A stretch of DNA of 64,000 nucleotides from Flavobacteriales bacterium UBA2104 (GCA_002331485.1 DCYS01000036.1:1674-65673); one strand, 5' to 3'. Counted from the stretch's first letter, positions 25,194-35,910 are shown. A program made the numbers and translations. Notes: generated by a model from the letters alone, not told the origin.

Positions 25194-27035
25194 ATGTGCG
25201 GAATTGCAGGAATAGTATCATTAAATGGCTCAATAGATGAATCGAAGTTGATTGAGATGAGTAAGGCAATCGCCCATCGTGGTCCCGATGCGGAAGGTAT
25301 ATTCATAAGTGAGTCAAAAAAATGCGGGTTAGCACACCGTCGATTGAGTATCATTGATCTTTCAGAAGATGCCAATCAACCAATGACTGATATTTCAGGC
25401 CGATTCACCCTCGTTTTTAATGGAGAGGTTTACAACTTCGAAGAGATCCGAGACACCTTAAAAAAGGAAGGAGTTTCATTCAATACAGCTTCAGATACAG
25501 AAGTGGTTTTACAAGCTTACATACATTGGAGGGAAAAATGTGTAGATCAATTTAACGGCATGTTTGCCTTTGCTATATGGGATAAAGAGGAACAGCAACT
25601 AGCATTATTTAGAGATCGAATCGGGATCAAGCCATTATACTTTTTTTGGGATGGAACTACATTTGCTTTTGGATCTGAAATAAAGAGTTTAACTGCATTT
25701 ACGGATCGTAAAAATTGGAATCAGCGCGCGATCTCGGAGTATTTTCAACTCGGGTTTGTTCCTGCGCCGATGACAATCTACGAAGACATTCACAAGTTTG
25801 AACAGGCTCATTACCTCATCTTGAACAAAAAAGGATTGCATAAAAAACAGTACTGGTGTTTATCTGACCAACTGCAAAAGAAAACAATTCTGGACCGAGT
25901 TGGAGCTAAGAAGAAACTGAGTAAACTCATTCAATCTAGTATTGATCTTCGTTTAAAAAGCGATGTTCCTTATGGCGTTTTTCTCAGTGGAGGAATTGAT
26001 TCTTCAACGGTGGCATCTATAGCTCAAGATCGAGCAAAACAAAATATCAACACTTTTTCTATTGGATTCACAGAAGCTCAATACAATGAAAGTGAATACG
26101 CTCAAAAAGTAGCTGACCATCTAGGAACAAATCATCATGAATACACTGTATCTCAAAAAGATGCTCAAGAGCTCATCACGAAAATACCGGATTGGTATGA
26201 TGAACCTTATGCAGATACTTCTGCCATCCCAACTTATTTGGTTTCAAAACTGGCAAAAGACAAAGTAACGATGGTCTTAACAGGTGATGGCGGTGATGAA
26301 CAATTCCTGGGTTATGGCAGGTACAAGTGGAAACAACGATTGAATAATCCATTGGTCCAATTGGGGCGTGGAGTTATTAAACGAGGATTAAAAAATCTAC
26401 CGAAAAGAGAATTGGAGAGAGCAGGCGAGTTTTTTAATTATTCTCTGAGAGGAGATTTAAACAAACATGTTTTTTCCGTAGATCAATCCTTTTTCTCATC
26501 TCGTGAATGCGAGCGATTTTTCCATTTTCAAAATCGACCGATCCAACATCAGTGGTCAATGAAACGCAACCTATCTGCAGCAGAACAGCAAGCTTTTTTT
26601 GACCTTCAACTTTATTTGCCAGATGATCTCTTAACAAAGGTTGATCGCGTAACAATGGCTAATGGCATAGAAGCTCGCGTTCCTTTATTAGATCATAACA
26701 TTGTTTCCTATACACTGAATTTAGATACTTCACTTAAAGTAAAAGGGAAAGACCAGAAATGGCTCTTAAAGCAGGTTTTGTATGATTACGTACCGAAGGA
26801 ATTATTCGATCGACCAAAGTGGGGGTTTGGAATACCATTGAAAGATTGGTTATCAGATGAACTTCGCTTTTTGCTCGAAGATTTTGTAAATGATAAAATG
26901 TTGGACGAAATTGGGTTCTACAACACCCAAGAAATAATGCAGTTAAAAGCTCGTTTCTTAAATGGAGAATCACACTTGTTTAATAAGTTATGGCTAGTGA
27001 TCTGTTTTAATTTGTGGGTTGTTCGTGATTTGTAA
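25194..27035 (+). CDS. asnB: Asparagine synthase, glutamine-hydrolysing
   Basis: Converts aspartate, glutamine and ATP to asparagine. The class II glutaminase domain begins MCGIAGIVSLNG, with Cys2 becoming the N-terminal nucleophile, so the ATG at 25194 is required even though an in-frame ATG lies 12 bases upstream. IAHRGPDAEG and the Asn/Gly oxyanion residues follow. The synthetase domain has the PPi loop VFLSGGIDSSTVASIA and the substrate segment VLTGDGGDEQFLGYGRY. Length 613 residues, in the range of AsnB paralogues from polysaccharide loci, which amidate uronic acids; true asparagine synthesis or sugar amidation cannot be separated here. Monocistronic, divergent from arsR. Confidence 0.94.
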   Translation: MCGIAGIVSLNGSIDESKLIEMSKAIAHRGPDAEGIFISESKKCGLAHRRLSIIDLSEDANQPMTDISGRFTLVFNGEVYNFEEIRDTLKKEGVSFNTASDTEVVLQAYIHWREKCVDQFNGMFAFAIWDKEEQQLALFRDRIGIKPLYFFWDGTTFAFGSEIKSLTAFTDRKNWNQRAISEYFQLGFVPAPMTIYEDIHKFEQAHYLILNKKGLHKKQYWCLSDQLQKKTILDRVGAKKKLSKLIQSSIDLRLKSDVPYGVFLSGGIDSSTVASIAQDRAKQNINTFSIGFTEAQYNESEYAQKVADHLGTNHHEYTVSQKDAQELITKIPDWYDEPYADTSAIPTYLVSKLAKDKVTMVLTGDGGDEQFLGYGRYKWKQRLNNPLVQLGRGVIKRGLKNLPKRELERAGEFFNYSLRGDLNKHVFSVDQSFFSSRECERFFHFQNRPIQHQWSMKRNLSAAEQQAFFDLQLYLPDDLLTKVDRVTMANGIEARVPLLDHNIVSYTLNLDTSLKVKGKDQKWLLKQVLYDYVPKELFDRPKWGFGIPLKDWLSDELRFLLEDFVNDKMLDEIGFYNTQEIMQLKARFLNGESHLFNKLWLVICFNLWVVRDL

Positions 27036-27068
27036 TTAGTGACTTGTGACTTGTTTCACCTTAAACGT

Positions 27069-28595
27069 CTATCGCTTAATGATCTTACCTGTCAAATTCG
27101 TGCTTTCATTGTATACCTTGTAAAAATAAATTCCTGCTGGTTGATTAGATAAATCAAAGCTACCGTATGATCCATCGATTTCAAACACCCCTATATTATT
27201 TCCTTTTACATCCAGTATTTCTACCTGGTATTGACCAGGTTTAGAAAGTTCAAAGTTTGTTTCACCAGAGGTGATGTTGGGATAAACTGATAATTGAGTG
27301 CTTTCTTGTTCTTCAACATTTCCAAAAAATTCAACGCACTCATTATCCAAAACTAATGGAAGTGAATCAATAGTATAGGTTTGTCTGAAGGAGGAGCTAT
27401 TACTATTATTAGAAGCAATTAAAGTATCAGTATCTACCGCAATTGTATCATTATCATATAATACCTTATCCCATGTACAATCGGATTCATCAAGAATTGT
27501 ATTTGTAAAAATAACACCGAAATGATGCTCATAAATAGTGTTAGCTTTTATTCCATAAAATGGCCCATTCCCTGAAATAAATACTCTATCAGAATCGCCT
27601 TTAGCTATATGCGCCCATCTCATTGGAAAAATATCAAGACCGTTCAAAGCGACGCCTGAAGTGTCTTTTATTTCAACTCCTGATCCAGAAATTGCGAGTA
27701 GAGAATCACCAATGTTCAAAATTTGGGGAACTGAATTCAGCAGACCTTTACTATAATGCTCATAACGCACAAATGTCGGTTCTGACCAAATTGCACTTCC
27801 AACAGAATCAAGTTTAATCAACCACAACGATTTCGATGATTGGGTGTCTCGACTTATTGAAAAAAGGTTCGTGCCCACACTGGCAAGATCAAAAACTTCT
27901 TGACTAAAATATCTCTTTGACCAGAGTATATTTCCCATTTGATCTAGCTTGAATATAAACCCGTCAACATTGTCCACAGAACCTCCTATTAAGAAAGTTG
28001 AATCTGAATCAACTTTTATTGTGTTTACATCAAACAAAGCCCCCTCAATTTTTCTCTCCCAATCAATCGAACCACTTTCTTTCATTCGTGAAACTTTGAT
28101 GAGGCTATCCGTTAATGATGAGGCAACCATTAGGTAAGTATTACTATCAAGTTCCGAAGTACCCACATAATCATATTGAGAATATCCATGCGTATTACTT
28201 AACTGAAATGTGTTAGTCCATAAAGTATCTCCCTGAAAATTAAACTTAGCACAAAAAATACTCTTTATTGAGTCATAAGAGCTGGAATAATTATAACCAG
28301 AAACGACTATGGAGCTATCCGAACTTGTAAAAACATCCGTTGTCAAAGAATAAGATGAATCACTTTGGATCGTTCGGTTCCAGTTTATTCCTCCTAAAGA
28401 GTCAATATCCAAAATTAACCCTCTATAATCATAATTGCCTCCGCAAACGACAAATCCACCGGTATTGTTAGGGCTAATCATCATGGATCCAATATCAGAC
28501 CCTTCATTATCGTAATATCGTTTGTTAAAGGTCGAATCCTGTGCGCTCAAAGCAACAGAAATAATTAAAGAGAAGATGGATAGTAGTGTTTTCAT
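27069..28595 (-). CDS. Secreted T9SS-sorted protein with beta-propeller-like repeats
   Basis: A 508-residue secreted protein with a signal peptide (MKTLLSIFSLIISVALSA) and a type A T9SS C-terminal sorting domain over the last about 75 residues (LSVYPNITSGETNFEL to AGIYFYKVYNESTNLTGKIIKR). The middle has recurring units like FNFQGDTLWTNTF, MKESGSIDWERKI, LDQMGNILWSKRY and LDSVGSAIWSEPTF, spaced 45-60 residues, the pattern of a beta-propeller in which each blade ends with a Gly-x-x-x-W strand. Function unknown; secreted or cell-surface attached. It has its own -7 box and lies convergent to asnB. Confidence 0.85.
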   Translation of the reverse strand: MKTLLSIFSLIISVALSAQDSTFNKRYYDNEGSDIGSMMISPNNTGGFVVCGGNYDYRGLILDIDSLGGINWNRTIQSDSSYSLTTDVFTSSDSSIVVSGYNYSSSYDSIKSIFCAKFNFQGDTLWTNTFQLSNTHGYSQYDYVGTSELDSNTYLMVASSLTDSLIKVSRMKESGSIDWERKIEGALFDVNTIKVDSDSTFLIGGSVDNVDGFIFKLDQMGNILWSKRYFSQEVFDLASVGTNLFSISRDTQSSKSLWLIKLDSVGSAIWSEPTFVRYEHYSKGLLNSVPQILNIGDSLLAISGSGVEIKDTSGVALNGLDIFPMRWAHIAKGDSDRVFISGNGPFYGIKANTIYEHHFGVIFTNTILDESDCTWDKVLYDNDTIAVDTDTLIASNNSNSSSFRQTYTIDSLPLVLDNECVEFFGNVEEQESTQLSVYPNITSGETNFELSKPGQYQVEILDVKGNNIGVFEIDGSYGSFDLSNQPAGIYFYKVYNESTNLTGKIIKR

Positions 28596-28647
28596 ATTTA
28601 GATGACGTAAAAAATTAAGTTAGGGTTTGAAGGTAAGAAAAGTAAAA

Positions 28648-28655
28648 CAAACTTA
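28648..28655 (-). promoter_or_regulatory. -7 box for the 27069-28595 T9SS gene
   Basis: TAAGTTTG on the minus strand, a perfect TAnnTTTG element, 53 bases before the ATG. No TTG box at normal spacing. Confidence 0.4.
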
Positions 28656-28674
28656 CTTTTTTCCAATACAGTTA

Positions 28675-30960
28675 TCACCTCACATACAACCTCGCCACCC
28701 TTTTATTAATACTCGTCATCACTTCATAAGGAATTGTTCCTAGATTGCTAGCGAACTCTTGCATAGTGATGTTTTCACCAATGATCTCTACTTCATCTCC
28801 TGTTTGGCAATTGACATGTGAAACATCTACCATGGTCATATCCATACATACATTTCCAACGACAGGGCAACGTTGACCACTAATAAAAACCTCTCCGACT
28901 CCATTACTGAGTGATCGTCTAAAACCATCCGCATAGCCAATACGCAACGTCGCAATATTCATCTTTGATTTTGCTTCGAACGTTCTACCATAGCCCACTG
29001 TTTCTCCAGGATCTATAGTTTTGATCTGTGAAATCGTCGTTTTCCATTTCAGACAAGGTTTCAGCTCATCTTTTTCAGCTCTTGAAGTATACCCAAATAC
29101 TCCAATACCTAATCTGATCATGTCAAATCCTGCTTGTTGCCCAAAAATACTGGCTCCTTCACTATTTAGGATATGGAAGATGATGGGTTGTTCAAATTCA
29201 GCTAAAAAAGAATCTCGAATATTTTCAAATTTTTCAATTTGTGATTGAGTAAAGCCGGTGTCATTATTGTCTGCATCGGCTAAATGAGAATAGACGCTTT
29301 TTATTCGGACCGCCTTCGATGATTTGATCGTTTCAATGATCTCAGTGACATCTTCTAGATAAAAACCTAGTCGGTTCATTCCTGTTTCAAACGTTAGATG
29401 AATCGGGTAATCATCCAGTCCTTTCTGATCTAGATAATCGATAAAAGCATTAAGCTGCTCAACAGAATAAATAGAGGGTTCTAGGCAGAAATTAACGACA
29501 TCATCAAAGGCGTTTTGCTCTGTATTCATGATCAGAATAGGTAGAGAAACCCCTCGCTCTCGTAACGTTGTTCCTTCGTCAGTGTATGCTACACCGAGGT
29601 AATCTACTCCAATTTGCTGCAAGAAATGGGGAATGTTTACATCTCCGGTGCCGTAAGAAGAAGCTTTCACCATCACAAGCACCTTGGTAAATTCAGGTAG
29701 TTTGGATCTATAAACATCAATATTATGTTGTATTGCTCTTAGACTGAATTCAACCCAGGTTTCATGCTTACGATTTTTGAAGCGCTGAACCAATTTCGAA
29801 AGATCCGATCGAAAAGATCCTTTGAAAAGGATACTCGTGTTTTTTAATTGAAAAACTTCTTCGGGGAGACTGTGATCTTCATCAAGTACGAACAACTGAT
29901 TTGGATCAAAACTCCTCACCACTTGGAGAATGTCTTTTCTTCGATCCTCATCAACATAGGAAACGTCGATCACTACAACTTTTTCCTGTCGCTCGTTGGA
30001 AGTGAATTGATAGTTCAAAGCCTGCTCAAGCGCATCGATATCAATATTGTAAGTGTCATTAATGATCAAGTTTCCATTCTGACCTTCGAAAACTTCCATA
30101 CGATTAGGTAAAACCGGAAGCTCAAGTACCTTCTCTTTTAATTCTCGATTATGCACCCCTAGAAAATCAGCGACATGAAGCACAAGAGCGGCATTTTTTG
30201 GAAACGTAAAATCATAGACCCCATATTCTTCCCATTGCTCAATAGTTGTAAAGTCAGCATTGATCTTATTTCGACGTAAAGGACTTGACTGCTCTTCTAA
30301 TGCAAAACAAATGTTGGCATGTTTGAATAGCTTAAGATGCTCTTTATGCTGTACTTTTTCCGATTCAAAATTATCAGCGTATGATTTCCCTATCCCTGTA
30401 TAAATTCCAAGCGTAGGTGAAATCATTTCTTCGAGTGCATCCATTTCTCCAGGCTTTGAAATATCTGCTTCAATGATGGCAAAATTGGCCTCATCATTTA
30501 GTTCTAAAAGCGACAATGCCACACCAAGCTGCGAATTATAACTTTTAGGACTGCGCACAACGGAGAAATGATCATTGATCAAATAGTATAGCCACTCTTT
30601 AATCGTGGTTTTTCCAACACCTCCTGTGATCGCTAAAACCGGGTATGAAAATCGTGACCTGTGATATTTTGCCAATTCCTGAAGTGCCTTGAGGGTATCT
30701 TCAACCTCAATAATAGAAGCTTCTTCGGGTAAATCAACATGTTCCGACACAATGAATAATCGCACTCCTTTTTCGAAAGCTTGCTGAACATAGTGATGTC
30801 CATTTTTATGTCCCTTGATCGCGAAGAAAACACCTTTTTGATCTCTGGAGATCAACCTCGTATCATAGTAAACAACTTCAATCTTTGATTTAGCTTCTTT
30901 TAAATCGGCATCACCACCGATGATCTCAGCAAAAGATTGATATGTCAGGTCTAACTTCAA
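28675..30960 (-). CDS. MurF-alanine racemase fusion protein
   Basis: Bifunctional peptidoglycan precursor enzyme, 761 residues, a fusion typical of Bacteroidota. The N-terminal half (about 1-390) is MurF, which adds D-Ala-D-Ala to UDP-MurNAc-tripeptide; the ATP loop reads AITGGVGKTTIKEWL, where most relatives have GSNGKT, and RSPKSYNSQLGVALSL follows. The C-terminal half (about 395-761) is alanine racemase with the PLP lysine in VLVMVKASSYGTGD and the downstream YGRTF and CMDMTMVDVS segments. One protein thus supplies D-Ala and consumes D-Ala-D-Ala. Its start overlaps the tdk stop by four bases (ATGA), so the two are translationally coupled. Confidence 0.95.
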   Translation of the reverse strand: MKLDLTYQSFAEIIGGDADLKEAKSKIEVVYYDTRLISRDQKGVFFAIKGHKNGHHYVQQAFEKGVRLFIVSEHVDLPEEASIIEVEDTLKALQELAKYHRSRFSYPVLAITGGVGKTTIKEWLYYLINDHFSVVRSPKSYNSQLGVALSLLELNDEANFAIIEADISKPGEMDALEEMISPTLGIYTGIGKSYADNFESEKVQHKEHLKLFKHANICFALEEQSSPLRRNKINADFTTIEQWEEYGVYDFTFPKNAALVLHVADFLGVHNRELKEKVLELPVLPNRMEVFEGQNGNLIINDTYNIDIDALEQALNYQFTSNERQEKVVVIDVSYVDEDRRKDILQVVRSFDPNQLFVLDEDHSLPEEVFQLKNTSILFKGSFRSDLSKLVQRFKNRKHETWVEFSLRAIQHNIDVYRSKLPEFTKVLVMVKASSYGTGDVNIPHFLQQIGVDYLGVAYTDEGTTLRERGVSLPILIMNTEQNAFDDVVNFCLEPSIYSVEQLNAFIDYLDQKGLDDYPIHLTFETGMNRLGFYLEDVTEIIETIKSSKAVRIKSVYSHLADADNNDTGFTQSQIEKFENIRDSFLAEFEQPIIFHILNSEGASIFGQQAGFDMIRLGIGVFGYTSRAEKDELKPCLKWKTTISQIKTIDPGETVGYGRTFEAKSKMNIATLRIGYADGFRRSLSNGVGEVFISGQRCPVVGNVCMDMTMVDVSHVNCQTGDEVEIIGENITMQEFASNLGTIPYEVMTSINKRVARLYVR

Positions 30961-31532
30961 TGTTCGATTTTATTGTAACAAGATCTACACAGTGGTTCGT
31001 ATTCTTCAACAGCTCCAACTAGTACTTGTTCTTTTTCCTTTGCTTTACGATGAGAGAATTGTGCCAGATTTCCGCATGACATACAGATTGCATGCACCTT
31101 AGTTACATATTCAGCAGCAGCCATTAAATGAGGTATCGGTCCAAAAGGGTTTCCTTGATAATCCATATCTAGTCCTGCACAAATTACGCGCACACCTTTT
31201 TGAGCCAATTTATTCGCCGTTTCTACGATCCCCATATCAAAGAACTGAGCTTCATCGATCGCTACAATTCTTTCCTTCTTCCAACCATCAAGAATATCTG
31301 CAGATGAATCAACTTGAATAGCCTCGAAACTAATTCCATTGTGACTTACTACATTCTCTTCACTATACCTTTTGTCAATGCGTGGTTTAAAAAGCAATAA
31401 ATCCTGATTAGCAAATTCAGCTCTTTTCAAACGCCGGATAAGTTCTTCAGTCTTACCTGAAAACATAGATCCACAGATCACTTCTATCCAACCGTGTCGT
31501 TTGCCATCCTCTGGAAATTGCTCTAAAAACAT
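30957..31532 (-). CDS. tdk: Thymidine kinase
   Basis: Phosphorylates thymidine to dTMP in pyrimidine salvage. The 191-residue type II enzyme has the P-loop CGSMFSGKTEELIRR, the Asp-Glu pair in IVAIDEAQFFD, the lasso loop PIPHLMAAAEYVTKV and the structural zinc site CMSCG ... CRSC. A longer frame exists from a TTG at 31554-31556, but that triplet is the TTTG of a perfect -7 box, so the ATG at 31530-31532 is chosen, giving MFLEQFPEDGKRHGWIEV. Overlaps murF-alr by four bases. Confidence 0.95.
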   Translation of the reverse strand: MFLEQFPEDGKRHGWIEVICGSMFSGKTEELIRRLKRAEFANQDLLLFKPRIDKRYSEENVVSHNGISFEAIQVDSSADILDGWKKERIVAIDEAQFFDMGIVETANKLAQKGVRVICAGLDMDYQGNPFGPIPHLMAAAEYVTKVHAICMSCGNLAQFSHRKAKEKEQVLVGAVEEYEPLCRSCYNKIEH

Positions 31533-31553
31533 GCGTGTAAATTTGGTTTCCCT

Positions 31554-31561
31554 CAAATGTA
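31554..31561 (-). promoter_or_regulatory. -7 box for tdk / murF-alr
   Basis: TACATTTG on the minus strand, a perfect TAnnTTTG element, 21 bases before the tdk ATG; it includes the TTG that would otherwise look like an upstream start codon. Confidence 0.5.
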
Positions 31562-31805
31562 ATTCAATGGAGATTTTACACGTAGCATTTTTTCAAGAAG
31601 AAATTAAAAGTTATTCACTAAAAATGAATTTCGATCATATCAAACTTGAACATAGTTGTTTATTCAAATAATCATTTGTACTGATATGTTGACAGTTATG
31701 CCTTAGTTTCAAAAAAAGAAAATGGAACCAAAACATTTTAGTTAAAAAATATTCATAACATCCTGAAAATCCGTAATTTCGTTTTGTTATTTATACGCTA
31801 TTACT

Positions 31806-34800
31806 ATGAATTACTTAAGATTTATACTGGTTTCAACACTTTTAATCACCTATTCCACTAGTCATGCACAATTTTCGTTTTCAACGAATGCAAGTGGTCA
31901 ATGTGCTCCTGCTAATGTTGCTTTTGACAACACAAGTACTAGTGGAGTCCATTTTGAATGGAATTTCGGTGATGGATCATCATTATTTGATGTAACCGAC
32001 CCTGTTCATAATTATCAATATGGCGGGAGTTATTGGGTTACGATGTAGGCATACGACGCCAGTTTCAACTATCTTGGTCAAACAAGTCAAGAAGTTATTG
32101 TTCCTGGGGCACCAGAATCAATGTATATCTTTTCAGATGTAGCATGCCCAGGAGATCAAATCGAAATGAATATTTACGTTCCAGGAGCCATGAATTTTTC
32201 TTGGAACTTCGATGATGGTCAAGCTGAATCTGGCTCTAGTTATGTTACTCATATTTATAGTTCACCAGGTGAATATCATCCAGTAGTTACCTTTGATGTT
32301 CCTGGTTGTGGAAGTTACTCGGTCACTGATACTGTAACAATTACAAATACTTTACCTTATTTCAGTTTAGGTAATTCTAATGTATATATGGGTGTCAGTT
32401 CAGATAGTGTTTGTCCTGGGGATCAATTAAATGGTTGGACAAGCGAGGGATACTCATCTTACACTTGGGACTTCGGGGATGGGAATTCCACTTCAGGTAC
32501 GAGTGCTCAATGGTCATATGGAGCTATTAGCGATTATAACGTGAGTTTAACTGTAACAAATGGTTGTGGAGTGGATACTGTTTTAACTGATGTTGTGGTT
32601 GTGAGTAACAGTACACCTGTTCAAAACACAAACCTTTATGCTCCAGATACGATCTGTCCTGGAGAAGAGTTTTACATTGACGTATACGGCGACAACCTTG
32701 TTTCATACAGTTGGGATATGGATGATGGTTCTCCGGCACAAACAGATAGTTACTTTGAGTACACGTATAATAATACTGGATCATACAATATCTCTGTAAC
32801 TGTAACAAATACGTGTGGCTCAACACTAACTTTATATGACACTATTCATGTTACTAATCAGTCTCCTGTTTCAAACCCTGGTTTCTATGTTAGCACTAAT
32901 AATGTGTGTCCTGGTGATGAAGTTGAGTTTGGGGCGAATAGTAACTATTCATACAATATTAGCTTTGGGGATGGAAACAATACTGTGAACTCATATACTA
33001 CTCATTCTTACGACACACCTGGAACATACCCAATAGTCGCAACGATTCAGAATGTTTGTGGTAACTCTGTTACATTATATGACACGGTGGTCGTCTCTAA
33101 CAACTTACCAATAAACGCCAATAATCTATATAAGTGCTTACCCTGATCCATCATGCCCTGGTTCAGAAGTTGAGTTTTACGCGGGATCCGGATACTCATC
33201 GTATACATGGGATTTTGACGATGGTACTTTTGGTGCCGGTCAAGAGATCGATCATATTTTCAATTCAACTGGGGTTTATAATGTTGTGCTTAATGTTGAG
33301 AATGGCTGTGGAGCAACAGCTTCTATTAATGAAACAGTTTTAATTCAAAACAATTTACCTGTTGATAATATTGACTTTTCTATCTCTGCAGACACGATTT
33401 GTCCAGGTGACAATGTGTTCTTTCAAGCTGATAATGACGATGGTTTAACTTATGTTTGGGATCTTGGAGATGGAACTACTTCAACTGACTATGGTATCAC
33501 ACATTCTTATGGTTCAGTTGGTGAATATGAAATCACTTTTACAGCAACAAACGGTTGTGGAAGTGATTCTACTATAGTTGATACAGTCGTGGTTTCTAAT
33601 AACCATACGCCTTCAGCTAATAATGTGGTAGCGTTCGTTCAACAAGAGGGATGTGTTGGCGACGAAATGATCTTTGTGATCATTCCTGCTGGAACGGGAA
33701 CAATCAGCTGGGATTTTGGAGATGGAAATTCAACAACTGATATCGAACAGGTTTTTGTTCAGGGGATTGCCAATGTGGATGTGGCTTATCATACTTATAT
33801 AGCTCAAGGTACTTATTGGGCTACATATAGTATAACGAACTCATGTGGAAATACATTTACAGACTCGGTTGAAGTTACTATTGGTGGGCCTGGAAGTCCT
33901 GTTGGAACTCAAGCGAACTTCTTTTGGGATGATACGCAAACAGCCTGCCAAGGTGAGCCCGTTGAATTTATGGCTATAGGAGGTGCAACTTATATTTGGG
34001 ATTTTGGTGATGGATCTGGACAGTTAGTAACAAATACATCTTTAGATCCAGTTTTACATACGTATGAAGAGGCGGGTGCATATACCATTACTTTGACATC
34101 TGTTAATGCTTGTGGTCAGACAGAAACATCTGATGAAACGATATACGTTCCAAATTCAAAAATCGATGTATCCACAAATACTGTTACTAAACCGAATTGT
34201 GGAATGAATAATGGTATGGCGGTCGTGTCTGCTTCAGTGGTATTGCTCCGTATACTTACAGCTGGACGAATGGAGATTCTGGTGTCATCGCGGGCAGTCT
34301 ATCTTCTGGTATTCAGATCGTAACAGTTACTGATCTTAACGGGTGTTCTAGTGAAGGGACTGCCACGGTTTCAGATGAAGAGGGGATAACCATTCTGGTT
34401 GATAATGTAGTAGATGTTGATTGTTATGGTGAAGATAATGGTTCAATTTCAGTATCCATTTTTGGAGGTCAACCACCATATGAAATTCTGTGGTCGAATG
34501 GTGATCAAACAGAAGACATTTTTGGTCTCAGTGCTGGACCGTATGAAATTTTTGTAACGGATGCTAATGGCTGTTTTGCAGTTCAAAGTATTGAAGTGTC
34601 TGAGCCTCAAAAATCAAATATCTCGGTTATTGCCTCTAATGCTGACTGTAACTCTGTAAGTGGAAATGTTACGGCTATTATAAATAATGGAACACCACCA
34701 TACAACTACATTTGGCCAAACGCAACTGGTCCATCAAACCAAACTAGCGGTTTGAACCCAGGTATTCACTCTTTATTGGTTATTGATGGTAACACTTGTT

Positions 34801-35894
34801 TACTTGAAAAAGACTTCGCCGTTAATGAGATCGGGGGGCCTATCATCGTAACTGATTCAACTTTTACCGGAACATGTAATGGTGATCTTTCAGATATATA
34901 TATCAGTACAATTGGTGGCCAAGCTCCATTTGATTACACATGGTCAAACGGTTCAACTGACCAGGACCTTATAGACGTTCTGCCAGGGGATTATACTGTT
35001 GAAGTATCCAGCGCTTCTGGGTGTTCATCTTATCAATTCTTTACAGTTGAAGAGTCCTTACCTCAACAAACTTCAATTTGTATGGTTGATGTAGACACTA
35101 CAACAAATACTAATCTTGTTGTATGGGAAGACCTTAGTGATCCTGGAATCTCATCTTACAATATTTATAAGGAGAGTTCTCAGGCTGGACTATACTTTTT
35201 GATCGCAAACCAGGATGCAGATAGTCTAACTGAGTACTACGACTATTTATCAGACCCATCGATCCGTTCTTGGAGTTACAAGGTGGCTGCTGTCGATGAC
35301 TGTGGGAATGAAGCTGGATTATCAGATGAACATAAGACAATTCACCTTACTCAGAATGTAGGTATAAACGGAGAGGTAAATCTGCTATGGGACCATTACG
35401 AAGGGTTTAGTTATTCTACTTATTACATTAATAGATGGCATCCTCAAACTGATTGGGAAGTTATAGATTCTGTTTCTTCTAACTCTATTTCATATACTGA
35501 TTTCAATCCTCCATCTGACAGTAATCTTATTTACATGATCAGTATCAACACTCCTGGACAATGTACTCCTGCTAAAGCTCAGGATTACAACTCTTCAAGA
35601 TCGAATAAACCAAGGATAAATATGCCGGATGAGGATAATGATGTTGGATTGAATGAAGAGGCTTCTGAGGTTGTTTTATATCCGAATCCAACTGATGGGC
35701 AGGTAACAATCATTTATAATTCTAGTATAACTGGTATTGAAGTTTATGACCTTACTGGAAAACTCGTTATCTATGACAATGAATTGAATGAAAACAAAGT
35801 AGAATTTGACCTTTCACAATTTGAAACAGGCATCTACTCCTTCAAATTGTTTACTCAAGATTCAGTGATCAATGGTAAAGTAGTTAAGAACTAG
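31806..35894 (+). pseudogene. Disrupted gene for a giant T9SS adhesin with PKD and SprB-type repeats
   Basis: One 4.1-kb coding unit broken in three places. It has a signal peptide (about residues 1-22), nine PKD-like repeats (each with a W/I-x-F/L-G/D-D-G motif such as EWNFGDGSS or TWDFGDGNS), most preceded by a CPG motif, then four SprB-type repeats ending NGC (for example GGQPPYEILWSNGDQ), an FN3-like segment and a type A T9SS sorting domain (VLYPNPTDGQ to the end). Lesions: an in-frame TAG at 32046-32048; a frameshift at about 33127-33134 in a TA repeat, best explained by loss of two bases; and a shift at about 34237-34240, best explained by loss of one G in TCAGGTGGT. The net change is three bases, so the last third returns to the first frame. 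Intact, it would be about 1360 residues, a surface adhesin of the gliding or attachment type. Confidence 0.85.
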
Positions 35895-35910
35895 TCGGAG
35901 AATAGATAAT

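Noticed and set aside
31557..31805. Regulatory RNA or promoter in the 249-base gap before the adhesin locus
   Set aside because: The region is AT-rich with only a degenerate TAATTTCG box and no clear stem; nothing can be supported beyond a probable promoter somewhere in it.
31806..32048. A separate 80-residue secreted protein
   Set aside because: It is the first exon-like piece of the adhesin gene: the same frame continues past the TAG with matching PKD sequence.
32046..32048. Recoding of TAG, for example as pyrrolysine
   Set aside because: Pyrrolysine is unlikely in Bacteroidota, and the same gene carries two frameshifts, so damage or error is the simpler view.
33134..33343. Short plus-strand frame near the adhesin frameshift
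   Set aside because: It is the third frame of the repetitive region; the true continuation is in the frame that restores the PKD repeat.
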